DNA of 64,000 nucleotides from positions 55,636 to 119,635 of the forward strand of contig NZ_SSBL01000024.1 of NCBI RefSeq assembly GCF_004795105.1, in the 5' to 3' direction. This document shows positions 42,576 through 50,528 of the stretch, one piece after another. A model generated the notes under the pieces. It had not been told where the DNA came from. It ran no database searches and worked only from the letters and a program-made list of their open reading frames with translations. The position numbers and the translations under genes are program-made. This DNA is from Streptomyces sp. A0642. GTDB taxonomy: Bacteria; Actinomycetota; Actinomycetes; Streptomycetales; Streptomycetaceae. Position 1 is the first letter of the stretch, and the number at the start of each line of letters is the position of its first letter.

Positions 42576-43115
42576 ATGCCTTCCTTCGAGATCACCCCGG
42601 ACGAACAGACTGGACTCGCCAAGGCCCTGTACGACGCCTTGGATCCACTGGCCTCGGCGATTCGCTCCCGGCAGACCGGCCTGCCCGCGGACCGCATGTG
42701 GGAAGCGGATCCCATCGAGGTGACCCTGTCCGTGCTGGCCGCTTGGAAGGTGGTGGATGCCGAGGTCAAGCGGTTGACCGCACAGGCGGCGGCTACCGCC
42801 GGTTCCTACGGCGCCAGTTACGAGCAGATGGGGGCTGTCTGGGGAATCACCCGGCAGGGGGCCCGTAAGAAGTGGCCCGAGGCCGTCAGCCGTCCGGCGC
42901 CCGCGGCCGCCGGCCGGAGCGCGCTGGCGCTCTTCGGGGGGACCGCCGAGCTGGTGCAGGCGCCGTCCGGCGAGTGGAGTTGGGCAGGCGTGGGCGCTGA
43001 CGGAGCATCCGCCGGGACAGGGGACGGGGCGCGCTGCGCGACCGCGGAGGAAGCAGCGGCCCATGCGGGCGCGTTCCTCAAGGAACACGCCCTCGACACC
43101 GCCGGGCCTTCCTGA
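42576..43115 (+). CDS. Small HTH protein, likely leaderless and autoregulated
   Basis: 179 residues. The N-terminal half is helical (ALYDALDPLASAIRSR, IEVTLSVLAAWKVVDAEVKRL). A helix-turn-helix like sigma region 4 or MerR follows: TAGSYGASYEQMGAVWGITRQGARKKW (about 72-98). The rest looks flexible (RSALALFGGTAELVQAPSGEW). No ribosome site precedes the ATG, and the -10 box ends 6 bp before it, which suggests leaderless translation. Target is probably its own symmetric promoter. The stop codon lies at the start of a hairpin related to the 32554 element. Confidence 0.68.
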   Translation: MPSFEITPDEQTGLAKALYDALDPLASAIRSRQTGLPADRMWEADPIEVTLSVLAAWKVVDAEVKRLTAQAAATAGSYGASYEQMGAVWGITRQGARKKWPEAVSRPAPAAAGRSALALFGGTAELVQAPSGEWSWAGVGADGASAGTGDGARCATAEEAAAHAGAFLKEHALDTAGPS

Positions 43116-43153
43116 GGCTGTCCCGCACTTCCTGCGGGAAAGCCCTTGGCCTC
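43112..43153 (+). repeat. Hairpin at the HTH gene stop, sharing its end with the 32554 element
   Basis: CTGAGGCTGTCCCGCA starts at the stop codon (TGA 43113-43115) and pairs with TGCGGGAAAGCC after CTTCC. The first 16 bases match the end of the 32554-32721 element except for one missing G. It can act as a terminator. It may be a short derivative of the same repeat. Confidence 0.6.
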
Positions 43154-43265
43154 GGGCCGCGTTCGCCCTGATCATGGCCCTGCGGCGGCGTTCGCCGGCG
43201 GCGCCCCTGCTCCGCCGGCGGAAAGTCACTCGCTTCCCGTCCCACCCAGCGGTGAGACTTCCGGC

Positions 43266-44252
43266 ATGACGCTGCATGAGAACGAGATCCCGGTCGACGA
43301 GACTCTGGTCCGGGCGCTGTTGCGGGCGCAGCGTCCGGAGTGGGCCGGCCTGCCGTTGTCGCCGGCGGGTGAGGGCACGGACAACACCATGTACCGGCTT
43401 GGCGACGAGCTCCTCGTACGGCTCCCGCGAACCGCCGACAACGGACGCTCCGTACGGAAGGAACAGGAGTGGCTTCCCCGCCTGGCACCCCTCCTGTCCT
43501 GTCCGATCCCCGAGCCCGTCCACGCCGGAACGCCCGCCGACGTCTTCCCGCTGGCCTGGTCGGTCCATCGCTGGATCGACGGGGACGAGGCCGGCCCCGA
43601 CACCGTCCACGACTGGGCCGCCTTCGGTGCCGACCTGGCGGCGGTCGTGGGGGAACTCCACCGCATCGACCTCATGGGCGCGACGCGCGCAGACGGCCTC
43701 AGCTGGTATCGCGGAGGCGGGCTGGGGCCGTGCGACCAGTGGATCAGCACGTGTCTCGACGACTGCCGGGCCATCGTGGGAGCGGAGCTCGACATCGACA
43801 CTCTGGAGCGCCTGTGGCGGGGCGCGCTCGCGCTCCCCGAGCCCGACGGGCCTCATGTGTGGCTCCACGGCGACCTCAAGCCGAGCAACCTCCTGGTCCG
43901 GGGAGGCCGACTGCACGCCGTCATCGACTTCGGAGGGCTGTCGGTCGGCTTCCCCGACGCCGAGCACTCCACGGTCTGGGACCTGCCGCCCCGAGCACGA
44001 CACGCGTACTGGGACGCCCTGGACCTCGACGACGCGACCTGGACCCGCGCCCGCGCCTGGGCTGTCGCGGTGGGCGTCAGCGGGATCTCGTACTACCGGC
44101 ACACCTTCCCGGCCTTCGTCGCCGAATGCCGGGCCCGGCTCCAGTCGATCCTCGCTGACGCCGCATCACGTGGAACGACGCCCACGGCGTCGCATGCTCA
44201 GCGCAGCTCCTGCGCCAGTCCGACGATGACGCCCTCCGGGCCGCGGACGTAG
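43266..44252 (+). CDS. Aminoglycoside phosphotransferase (APH) family protein
   Basis: 328 residues from ATG at 43266. GEGTDNTMYRLGDELLVRLPR carries the nucleotide loop and ATP-contacting residues. HVWLHGDLKPSNLLV is the catalytic loop, and HAVIDFGGLSVGFPDAE the metal motif. It resembles the macrolide/aminoglycoside phosphotransferase group commonly annotated in Streptomyces, with no evidence for a specific drug. The last 25 residues are low in family similarity and overlap 55 bp of the convergent VOC gene, suggesting that the original stop was lost. Confidence 0.83.
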   Translation: MTLHENEIPVDETLVRALLRAQRPEWAGLPLSPAGEGTDNTMYRLGDELLVRLPRTADNGRSVRKEQEWLPRLAPLLSCPIPEPVHAGTPADVFPLAWSVHRWIDGDEAGPDTVHDWAAFGADLAAVVGELHRIDLMGATRADGLSWYRGGGLGPCDQWISTCLDDCRAIVGAELDIDTLERLWRGALALPEPDGPHVWLHGDLKPSNLLVRGGRLHAVIDFGGLSVGFPDAEHSTVWDLPPRARHAYWDALDLDDATWTRARAWAVAVGVSGISYYRHTFPAFVAECRARLQSILADAASRGTTPTASHAQRSSCASPTMTPSGPRT

Positions 44253-44638
44253 CAGAGGAGGTAGACGTCCTCGAACCGGGCGATCTCGCCGAGGAGTTCG
44301 GCGCCATGAGGGCGCAGGCGGGCCACGGTGTCCTCGATGTCGTCGACGGCGAACATGACGCGGTGCGTGCCCAGGATGTTGTGCGGCCGGTCGCGCGGGC
44401 CGTCGCTGGTCGCCGCGGGGGTGCGGTACCTCGACAGTTCGAGCCGGCTGTGACCGTCCGGGGTCCTGAGCATCGCGATGTCGCAGTGCACGCCGTCGAG
44501 TCCGGTGCACTCGTCGGCGACGAGGCCCTTGACCTCCGTCCTTCCCTCCAGCTCCATGCCGAGTTCCACGAAGTACGCGACGGCGGCGTCCATGTCCTCG
44601 ACGACGATGCCGACGTTGTCCATCCGCTGAATGCCCAT
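44198..44638 (-). CDS. VOC superfamily (glyoxalase/bleomycin resistance-like) protein
   Basis: 146 residues from ATG at 44638 (MGIQRMDNVGIVVED). Two beta-alpha-beta-beta-beta units are visible: first DNVGIVVEDMDAAVAYFVELGMELEG, second HRVMFAVDDIEDTVARLRPHGAELLG, and the final YLLCYVRGPEGVIVGLAQEL. Metal-binding candidates include the His, Asp and Glu near CDIAMLRTPDGHSRLELS. It may be a dioxygenase, isomerase or binding protein. Its end overlaps the APH-like gene. Confidence 0.85.
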   Translation of the reverse strand: MGIQRMDNVGIVVEDMDAAVAYFVELGMELEGRTEVKGLVADECTGLDGVHCDIAMLRTPDGHSRLELSRYRTPAATSDGPRDRPHNILGTHRVMFAVDDIEDTVARLRPHGAELLGEIARFEDVYLLCYVRGPEGVIVGLAQELR

Positions 44639-44800
44639 GCCGTTTCTCTCCCTGCTCCTCGTGCGGCCGGTGGCGGCCGCTTGCCGCCGACGTCCCTGGG
44701 ACGGAGCCGGTGGCACGTTCTCGACATCCTCGGACCACCCGACTCCGGAAAACCGGATCGCACCGCCGCGAACCCCGCACCGCCGACGACGGAGTGACGG

Positions 44801-45934
44801 TCACCGGTCCCCGTACATCGCCACCCGGTAGAGATCCATCAGCGCGGCGTCGATCGGATGCGGCTGCGGCCGGCCCGTGGCGTCGAGCCTGTTCCACCTC
44901 TGCATGTTCACCGCGATCGCCATCTGGCGCCCGCCGTCGGCGCGGGTCATCGCCAGCGCACCGCCGCCCCAGACCGTCCCGCCGTGACCCCAGAAGGTGC
45001 GGCCGGGGTCTTCCGCCGGGCCTTCCATCGGGTGCAGGCCGAGACCGTACTCGATCAGCCTCCCCTCCTGGGAGACGACCGGGACGGTCCGGCGCATCTG
45101 CTCCAGCGACGACGGGCCGACGATCTGTCCGGCCAGCAGTGCGCCGTAGAAGCGGTTGAGGTCCGCGACCGTCGATATCAGCGAAGCCGACGGGCCCACC
45201 CAGGACATGTCGAAGACGCTGTAGTCGCGCGGCGGGTCGATCATGCCGAACCAGGACTCGTAGAGCCGGGAGTGCGGGCCCTCCACGTGCGGCCCGGTGG
45301 GGAGTCCGGTGTGCCGGAGCCCGGCGCGCTCGATGACGTTGCGGGTGATGTAGCGCTCGGCCGTGGTGCCCGCGGCCAGTTCCAGAAGCTGGACGAGCAG
45401 CAGGTAGTTGGTGTTGGAGTACACACCCGGCGTGCCACCCGGGGTCCCGACGGGAGGTGCGGCGACGCCCATCGCGATCAGTTCGAGCGGGTCGAAGCGG
45501 GTGAACCGGAGGTCGTCCAGACTCTCGGGCCCCGTCTCCGCGAGGACGGGGAACGCCTTGAGCGAGGGATAGGCGTACGGGAGGTACTCGGCGAGGCCGC
45601 TGGTGTGGTTGAGCAGCATCCGGACCGTGATCGCCTCACCGCGCTCTCCGGGCACCAGCTCCGGGAGGTACCGGCCGACGGGTGTGTCGAGACCGATCCG
45701 GCCGCTCTCGGCCTGCTGCAGGACCGCGGCGGCGGTGAAGGTCTTGGTGATGCTGCCGACGCGGTGCCGCATGCCGGTGGTGACGGGGCGGCCGGTCGAC
45801 ACGTCGGCAGTGCCCGCGGCGCCGCGCCAGACCTGCTCGCCGTCCCGCACCTCGGCGAACAGCCCGGGCATCCCGGCCCGGTGGACGTGGTCGAGGGCCG
45901 CACCCAGGGCGGCGGTGTCCAGTGTGTTCTTCAC
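44801..45934 (-). CDS. Serine hydrolase, beta-lactamase/DD-peptidase family (class C-like)
   Basis: 377 residues from GTG at 45934, where family similarity starts. The longer upstream frame is not coding. SITK in VGSITKTFTAAAVL is the SxxK nucleophile motif, YSN in GVYSNTNYLLL the Y-x-N motif, and HGGTVWGGG the third motif. No signal peptide is evident, so it is likely a cytoplasmic esterase/peptidase (EstB/DD-peptidase-like). It is divergent from a TetR gene across a palindrome and is probably its target. Confidence 0.87.
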   Translation of the reverse strand: MKNTLDTAALGAALDHVHRAGMPGLFAEVRDGEQVWRGAAGTADVSTGRPVTTGMRHRVGSITKTFTAAAVLQQAESGRIGLDTPVGRYLPELVPGERGEAITVRMLLNHTSGLAEYLPYAYPSLKAFPVLAETGPESLDDLRFTRFDPLELIAMGVAAPPVGTPGGTPGVYSNTNYLLLVQLLELAAGTTAERYITRNVIERAGLRHTGLPTGPHVEGPHSRLYESWFGMIDPPRDYSVFDMSWVGPSASLISTVADLNRFYGALLAGQIVGPSSLEQMRRTVPVVSQEGRLIEYGLGLHPMEGPAEDPGRTFWGHGGTVWGGGALAMTRADGGRQMAIAVNMQRWNRLDATGRPQPHPIDAALMDLYRVAMYGDR

Positions 45935-46056
45935 GTCATGCGTCCTTTCGGATGAGCCGGGACGAGTTTCCGCATCGATGGAAAGAGCCCGGCTGACAGG
46001 GCACGAGAGGCATGCGGTCCGCCTTCCCCCGACGTGCCGCACCCCCATGTCCTCAT

Positions 46057-46089
46057 TATGCACGCGGTGCGTGCAACACCAAGTGCATA
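46057..46089. promoter_or_regulatory. Operator between serine hydrolase and TetR genes
   Basis: Inner perfect repeat TGCACGC-GGT-GCGTGCA (46059-46075), with outer TATGCAC (46057-46063) and GTGCATA (46083-46089). It gives two overlapping symmetric sites 32-64 bp upstream of the TetR ATG. Confidence 0.65.
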
Positions 46090-46120
46090 CGTTAGGCTGA
46101 GCTTCTGCGAGAGGGGCGAA

Positions 46121-46795
46121 ATGGCAGGCAGAAGGCGCTGGACGACCGACGAGATCCTGGACGCGGCGGCGGAACTGCTGCGCACGAGCGACGCGGACTC
46201 GTTCAGCGTGCGCAAGCTGGCGGCGGCCCTCGGGACCGATTCCTCCAGCCTCTACCGGCACTTCCGCAGCAAGACGGAACTGCTGCGCGCGGTCGCCGAC
46301 CGGGTCCTGCTGGCCGCCATGGACGACCACCGCGCCGAGGGCGACTGGAGGCGGCGCCTCACGGCCCTGGCCCTGCACCTGCGCGAGGCATTCGGCCGGC
46401 AGCCCCAGCTCGCCGCGGTCTGGGGCCGGTACGCGTCGAGCGGCACCGGCTCCCGCATGGTCATGGAGGAGGTGCTGCAGGCACTGCGCGCGTCGGGACT
46501 GCCCGACGCGGAGATCCCCGTGCGCTACCACCGGATCGCGGTCCTCATCGCCGCGTTGATCGCCTCCGAGGCCGGGGCCGTCACGGTCGCCCCGGAAGAG
46601 CACGAGCAGGGCATGGAGCTGTTCCGCGTGGCGGTCCTGGGCGCCGACCCCGAACGCTTCCCGGCCCTGGCCCACTTCGCGCGCGACATCCACCCCCTGG
46701 GGGCGGACCGCCGGGCCGTGTTCGAGGAACTCCTCGCTGCCCAGCTCGACCAGATCGAGGGCGTGGTCCGCTCGCGTCAGGGTCGTACGGCATGA
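46121..46795 (+). CDS. TetR family transcriptional regulator
   Basis: 224 residues from ATG at 46121 after gagaggggcg. The HTH is FSVRKLAAALGTDSSSLYRHFRSKTELL (about 27-54), preceded by DEILDAAAELLRTSD. The C-terminal domain is of the TetR_C type with an Arg-rich start (GDWRRRLTALALHLREAFGR). It overlaps the following methyltransferase remnant by ATGA and diverges from the serine hydrolase it likely controls. Confidence 0.9.
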   Translation: MAGRRRWTTDEILDAAAELLRTSDADSFSVRKLAAALGTDSSSLYRHFRSKTELLRAVADRVLLAAMDDHRAEGDWRRRLTALALHLREAFGRQPQLAAVWGRYASSGTGSRMVMEEVLQALRASGLPDAEIPVRYHRIAVLIAALIASEAGAVTVAPEEHEQGMELFRVAVLGADPERFPALAHFARDIHPLGADRRAVFEELLAAQLDQIEGVVRSRQGRTA

Positions 46796-47045
46796 CCGAT
46801 ACCGCCTACCCGCACTCCACGCGGGCGGCGTACGACACCGTGGCCGTGGACTACGAGAGGCTGCTGCGCGACGAACTCTCGCTCGACGTCTCCTGCCCTG
46901 GACGCCCCCCGAGCGCGTCGCACGCCTCCTGGGCGGGGCCGGGTTCGTCCCGACCGCCGAGCTGATCCGCGAACCGTACGAGAGCGAGAAGCCGCACCAG
47001 GGCCGACAGGCCTTCCTCATCCTCCGCAGGCCCGAGGCCGCCTGA
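46792..47045 (+). pseudogene. Decayed class I methyltransferase (internal deletion plus frameshift)
   Basis: ATG at 46792 overlaps the TetR stop and reads MTDTAYPHSTRAAYDTVAVDYERL, a typical methyltransferase N-terminus. Within about 100 bp the frame changes, and PPERVARLLGGAGFVPTAEL to AFLILRRPEAA follows in another frame, which is a typical methyltransferase C-terminus, ending at TGA 47043-47045. The SAM-binding core (about 150 residues) is missing, so the gene is non-functional. It was once translationally coupled to the TetR. Confidence 0.75.
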
Positions 47046-47505
47046 ACGAGCCCGATCCGGGCCGGAGGCCGGCCCCCGGCAGGGCTCGGAGCCGGCGTCG
47101 GGCGGGGCGGGCGCCGCGGTAGCCGGCCGGCGGGACGGCGACGCTCCGCTCGCACGGGCGCCGCGGCGTCATGGCGGTCCCCCTGCCGACGGCGTCCGCG
47201 ACCCCCTCGACGCTTCCGTCGGCGGCCTCCCGGGCCGCGGAGCAGGACCTCGTTCCGGCCCTCCGGCGTCTCGCGCGGCGGGGACCGAAGCTCTCGTGCA
47301 CCACGCCCCCGTCGAACGGCGGCCAACCACCGGCCTTCAGCAGCCCGGCAGTTGGCATGTCCGAAAGTGTGCGCATGCTGTCGGTTCGGACCATCACGGC
47401 CGGCCCCCGTCCGCGCCGAGACTGGAGTCCTCACCACACCAGGACGCCACATCACGTCACCACATCGAGACGCCCATCGCGTCGCGACATCGAGAGCGGG
47501 GAACC
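47046..47505. other. 460-bp region upstream of the saccharopine dehydrogenase-like gene
   Basis: No coding sequence is supported. An imperfect inverted repeat GTCCGAA (47359-47365)/TTCGGAC (47385-47391) surrounds AGTGTGCGCATGC and may be an operator or promoter element. A short CATCGMG-like repetition occurs near 47461-47494. Confidence 0.5.
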
Positions 47506-48540
47506 ATGAGTACAGCGGCTGCGGTAGTGGTCTACGGGGCGACCGGGCACACCGGCCGGTTCGTCGTCGCCGAGCTGCGGCGGCGCGGGTTCACCCCCGT
47601 GGCCTCCGGCCGGGACGCGGCCCGGCTGGCGGCGGCGGCCGCCGAGTGGGGTGACGTGGAGGTGCGGCCGGCCGGCGCCGACGACCCGGCCGCGCTGGAC
47701 CGGGCCCTCGCCGGAGCGGTGGCGGTCATCAACTGCGCCGGCCCCTTCGCGGTGACCGGTGGTCCGGTCGTCGAGGCGGCCCTGCGGGCGGGGATTCCGT
47801 ACGTCGACGTCGCGGCGGAGATCGAGGCGAACGTCGCGATGTTCGCCGGCTACACGGAGGCGGCCCTGGAGGCGGGCACTCCCGTGGTCCCGGCGATGGC
47901 CTTCTACGGCGGACTGGGCGACCTGCTGGTCACCGCGGCCATGGGCGAGTGGACGGCCGCCGACTCGGTGGACGTGGCGTACGGGCTGAGCAGCTGGCGT
48001 CCGACGGCGGGCACCCGGGAAGCGGGGCGGGTGTCCCACGACCGCCGCGCGGGCAAGCGGGTGCGGTTCGCGGACGGTGAGTTGCGGTACCACGAGGACG
48101 AGGTGGCGCGGGACGAGTGGGTCTTCCCCGAGCCGCTGGGACGGCAGGCGGTCATCGCGGAGTTCACGATGGCGGATGTCGTGACCGTGCCCAGCCATGT
48201 GAAGGTGCCCGAGGTCCGCACCCACATGTCCGTCGAGGCCGCGGGCGACCTGGCCGGCACGGACACGCCGGCTCCGGAGGCGGTCGACGCGCTGGGGCGC
48301 TCGGACCAGACGTTCGTGGTCGACGTCCTGGTCCGCGCCGGCGGCGTCGAGCGCCGCGCCACGGCGCGCGGTCAGGACATCTACGCGGTCACCGCGCCCC
48401 TGGCGGTGGAGGCCGTCGCGCGCATCCTGACCGGCCGCACCAGGACCACGGGGGTGGCCTCCGCCGGCGCGATGTTCGACGCCGCGGACTTCCTCCGCGC
48501 GCTCGCCCCGCACGTGACGGTCGGCCTTCCGGCCGTCTGA
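47506..48540 (+). CDS. Saccharopine dehydrogenase-like NAD(P)-binding oxidoreductase
   Basis: 344 residues from ATG at 47506. The N-terminal Rossmann motif is AVVVYGATGHTGRFVVAEL (G-A-T-G-x-T-G), followed by ASGRDAARLAAAA and VINCAGPFAVTGGPVVEAAL, as in trans-acting enoyl reductase/saccharopine dehydrogenase-like proteins. YVDVAAE and GTPVVPAMAFYGGLGDLL continue the pattern. It is likely an NAD(P)-dependent reductase of a lipid or polyketide-like substrate, or a simple oxidoreductase. No neighbour clarifies it. Confidence 0.85.
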   Translation: MSTAAAVVVYGATGHTGRFVVAELRRRGFTPVASGRDAARLAAAAAEWGDVEVRPAGADDPAALDRALAGAVAVINCAGPFAVTGGPVVEAALRAGIPYVDVAAEIEANVAMFAGYTEAALEAGTPVVPAMAFYGGLGDLLVTAAMGEWTAADSVDVAYGLSSWRPTAGTREAGRVSHDRRAGKRVRFADGELRYHEDEVARDEWVFPEPLGRQAVIAEFTMADVVTVPSHVKVPEVRTHMSVEAAGDLAGTDTPAPEAVDALGRSDQTFVVDVLVRAGGVERRATARGQDIYAVTAPLAVEAVARILTGRTRTTGVASAGAMFDAADFLRALAPHVTVGLPAV

Positions 48541-48585
48541 CACGGGGCGGACCGACCCCACGGACGAAGGGCCCGCCTCCCGGTC

Positions 48586-49413
48586 TCACGCCAGGAACGC
48601 CGACACCTCCGCCGTGAAACGCTCGGCGTCGTCGACCCACGGGCTGTGCCCCGCCCCCTCCTGCACGACGAGTGTCGCGTCGGGGAACAGCCCCGCGAAG
48701 GCGGCCGTCGAGCAGGGCGTGCTGTTCAGGTCGAACTGGCCGGCCAGCAGCAGGACGGGGGCCCCGAAGGCGGCCAGCGCCGCACGGGTGGCCGCCGGGT
48801 CGAAGGCGCCCTCCGCCCCGAACCCGGCGACGGCTTCCGGGTTCTCCGGCCGGCTCGCCGCGTGATGGTCCCGGGCCGCCCGGTCCCACCGGCCGTAGAA
48901 GAACGGGGCGACGGCCGACCAGTCGGCGTCCTCCCCCCGGGTGACGGCCTCCAGCGCGGCGAACGCGTCCGGGAACCACGGCTCGTCGCTCCGCAGCCGT
49001 GCGAGCTCGCGGCGCTCCTCACCGGTGGTCTCGATGCCGACGGCCCGCGCGCCGGGGGCGATCAGGGCGAGCCTGCCGACGCGTCCGGGGTGGCGGGCCG
49101 CGTACTGCGCCGCGACGTTCGCGCCCGCCGAGTGACCGAGCACGTCCGTACGGGGAAGGCCGAGGTGGTGGCGCAGCGCCTCGATGTCGTCGACGAGGCG
49201 GTCGCAGCGGTAGGTGGCGGGGTCGTCGGGGACCGCTGAGCGGCCGGTGCCGCGCAGGTCGGGGACGATCAGGCGGCGGTGGGCGGACAGGCCGCCGAGG
49301 TCGCCGAGGTAGCGGGAGTCCGCAGGACCTCCGGGGATGCAGACGACCGGTTCGCCCTCTCCGTACGTGCGATAGGCGAGCCGGGTTCCGTCGGATGCGC
49401 TGAAAGTGGCCAT
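48586..49413 (-). CDS. Alpha/beta hydrolase
   Basis: 275 residues. The oxyanion region is VVCIPGGPADSRYLGDL and the nucleophile elbow is GHSAGANVA (G-x-S-x-G). PVLLLAGQFDLN gives the acidic residue and GAGHSPWVDD the catalytic His. The HGGP-like GGP motif recalls proline iminopeptidase-like hydrolases. Substrate unknown. It diverges from the leaderless HTH gene at 49488 and shares its AT-rich 74-bp promoter region, so that protein may control it. Confidence 0.88.
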   Translation of the reverse strand: MATFSASDGTRLAYRTYGEGEPVVCIPGGPADSRYLGDLGGLSAHRRLIVPDLRGTGRSAVPDDPATYRCDRLVDDIEALRHHLGLPRTDVLGHSAGANVAAQYAARHPGRVGRLALIAPGARAVGIETTGEERRELARLRSDEPWFPDAFAALEAVTRGEDADWSAVAPFFYGRWDRAARDHHAASRPENPEAVAGFGAEGAFDPAATRAALAAFGAPVLLLAGQFDLNSTPCSTAAFAGLFPDATLVVQEGAGHSPWVDDAERFTAEVSAFLA

Positions 49414-49431
49414 GCGGGCATCGTGACACCC

Positions 49432-49482
49432 ATAACCCAGTTATACAACCTGGTTATTACGACGCTCTCCCGGTATATAACT
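49432..49482. promoter_or_regulatory. Inverted repeats in the divergent hydrolase/HTH promoter
   Basis: AGTTATA (49439-49445) and TATAACT (49476-49482) are perfect 7-bp inverted copies. TAACCCAG (49433-49440) and CTGGTTA (49450-49456) form a second, imperfect pair. TATAAC at 49476-49481 can act as a -10 box, placing the start near the GTG at 49488. Confidence 0.6.
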
Positions 49483-49487
49483 GAGGT

Positions 49488-50111
49488 GTGGCAGCCGGAG
49501 ACAACACCCAGCGGAACCAGGCACGCCCGCACCCCGCGGCGCTGACCGAGGAGCAGGCGGAGCGGATGCTCGCCGGGATGAACGACGTCATCCGGGCCGG
49601 CGAGGAAATGCGGAAGCTCCGCGCCGAGATGATCAAGGTGTTCATCGGCCTCGGCTGGACCCAGGACCGCATCGCCCGGCTCACGGACATGAGCCAGCCC
49701 GCCGTGTCCAAGCAGGTGACGAAGTACCGGGACGCCGATCCGGCGCCGCCGATGGACCTCTCCCTCGACCAGTCCGACACGCCGTGGCTCGAAGGGCGCC
49801 TGTGGGGTCTCGCCGAGGACCTTTCGGAGACGTACGGCGACTCTGCCCGCTGCACCCGGTGCGTCGGTGCGCTGGCCCGGGGGAAGAAGCCCTTCACTCC
49901 CGGGAACGTCGATGAGCTGCGCCGACTCGTCGAGGAGGACCTGCGCACGCACGCCGCCGAACTGCCCGGCGGGCACCGCCGGGCGTACGACGAGATCAGC
50001 CGCGGGCTCGACGTGCCGTCCGGGCGGGCCGCCGCCCCGGTGGGGAAGGCTTCCGTGCGCCGCGTCCTCGCCCACCGGATCCAGCGCGACCGGCTGACAG
50101 GCACGGCCTGA
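49488..50111 (+). CDS. HTH (sigma-70 region 4-like) regulatory protein, possibly leaderless
   Basis: 207 residues from GTG at 49488. Residues 20-50 are helical (EEQAERMLAGMNDVIRAGEEM). The HTH is LGWTQDRIARLTDMSQPAVSKQVTKYRD (about 55-82). The C-terminal half includes two Cys (SARCTRCVGAL, C-x-x-C), which could bind metal or form a disulfide, and DELRRLVEEDLRTHAAELPGGHRRAYDEI. No ribosome site is seen and the -10 box is about 7 bp upstream. It probably regulates the divergent hydrolase. Confidence 0.75.
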   Translation: MAAGDNTQRNQARPHPAALTEEQAERMLAGMNDVIRAGEEMRKLRAEMIKVFIGLGWTQDRIARLTDMSQPAVSKQVTKYRDADPAPPMDLSLDQSDTPWLEGRLWGLAEDLSETYGDSARCTRCVGALARGKKPFTPGNVDELRRLVEEDLRTHAAELPGGHRRAYDEISRGLDVPSGRAAAPVGKASVRRVLAHRIQRDRLTGTA

Positions 50112-50166
50112 GGCCGGACTCGCGGACTCCGCCTCGGTCCGCCCCCGCGGCCGTACGCTCGGCGGC

Positions 50167-50505
50167 ATGGATGAGCTGCTGCCGTTCCTGACGTTCACCG
50201 GCACTCTCGCCGCGGTCCTGGGCTGCTTCGCGTGGCTGGCCGCGCGCGTCCGCAAGCGCGGTCTCGCCGGGTCGGCGATGCGCGCCGCGATGGCGTCCTA
50301 CGACGAGGCGTTCCGGGTGACGGCGCACGACTCGTACCACGAGATGCAGGCGCAGCGGGAGCGGCAGGCGCCGATGGCCTCCCCCGACGGCCCGTGGCGT
50401 CCGGCGCACGCCCGGGCGGCGGGCCGACCACGGCCGGGGAACGGGACGCGCGGGACCCGGCGCCCGCTGCGCGGCCTTCGCCGGTGGTGGGCGCGCGGAC
50501 ACTGA
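50167..50505 (+). CDS. Small single-span membrane protein
   Basis: 112 residues. One N-terminal helix (LPFLTFTGTLAAVLGCFAWLAA, 5-26) is followed by a basic cytoplasmic stretch (RVRKRGLAGSAMRAAMASYDEAF) and a Pro/Arg/Gly-rich tail that is probably disordered. The tail's composition raises some doubt about the true end. The conserved-looking AMRAAMASYDEAFRVTAHDSYHEMQAQ supports a real gene. Function unknown. Confidence 0.65.
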   Translation: MDELLPFLTFTGTLAAVLGCFAWLAARVRKRGLAGSAMRAAMASYDEAFRVTAHDSYHEMQAQRERQAPMASPDGPWRPAHARAAGRPRPGNGTRGTRRPLRGLRRWWARGH

Positions 50506-50528
50506 ACCCGCCCGCCGTGCGTCGCGCC

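Noticed and set aside
44801..47455. 884-residue open frame on the minus strand
   Set aside because: Family similarity starts only at the GTG 45934. The upstream part covers the TetR gene and intergenic DNA and is low complexity.
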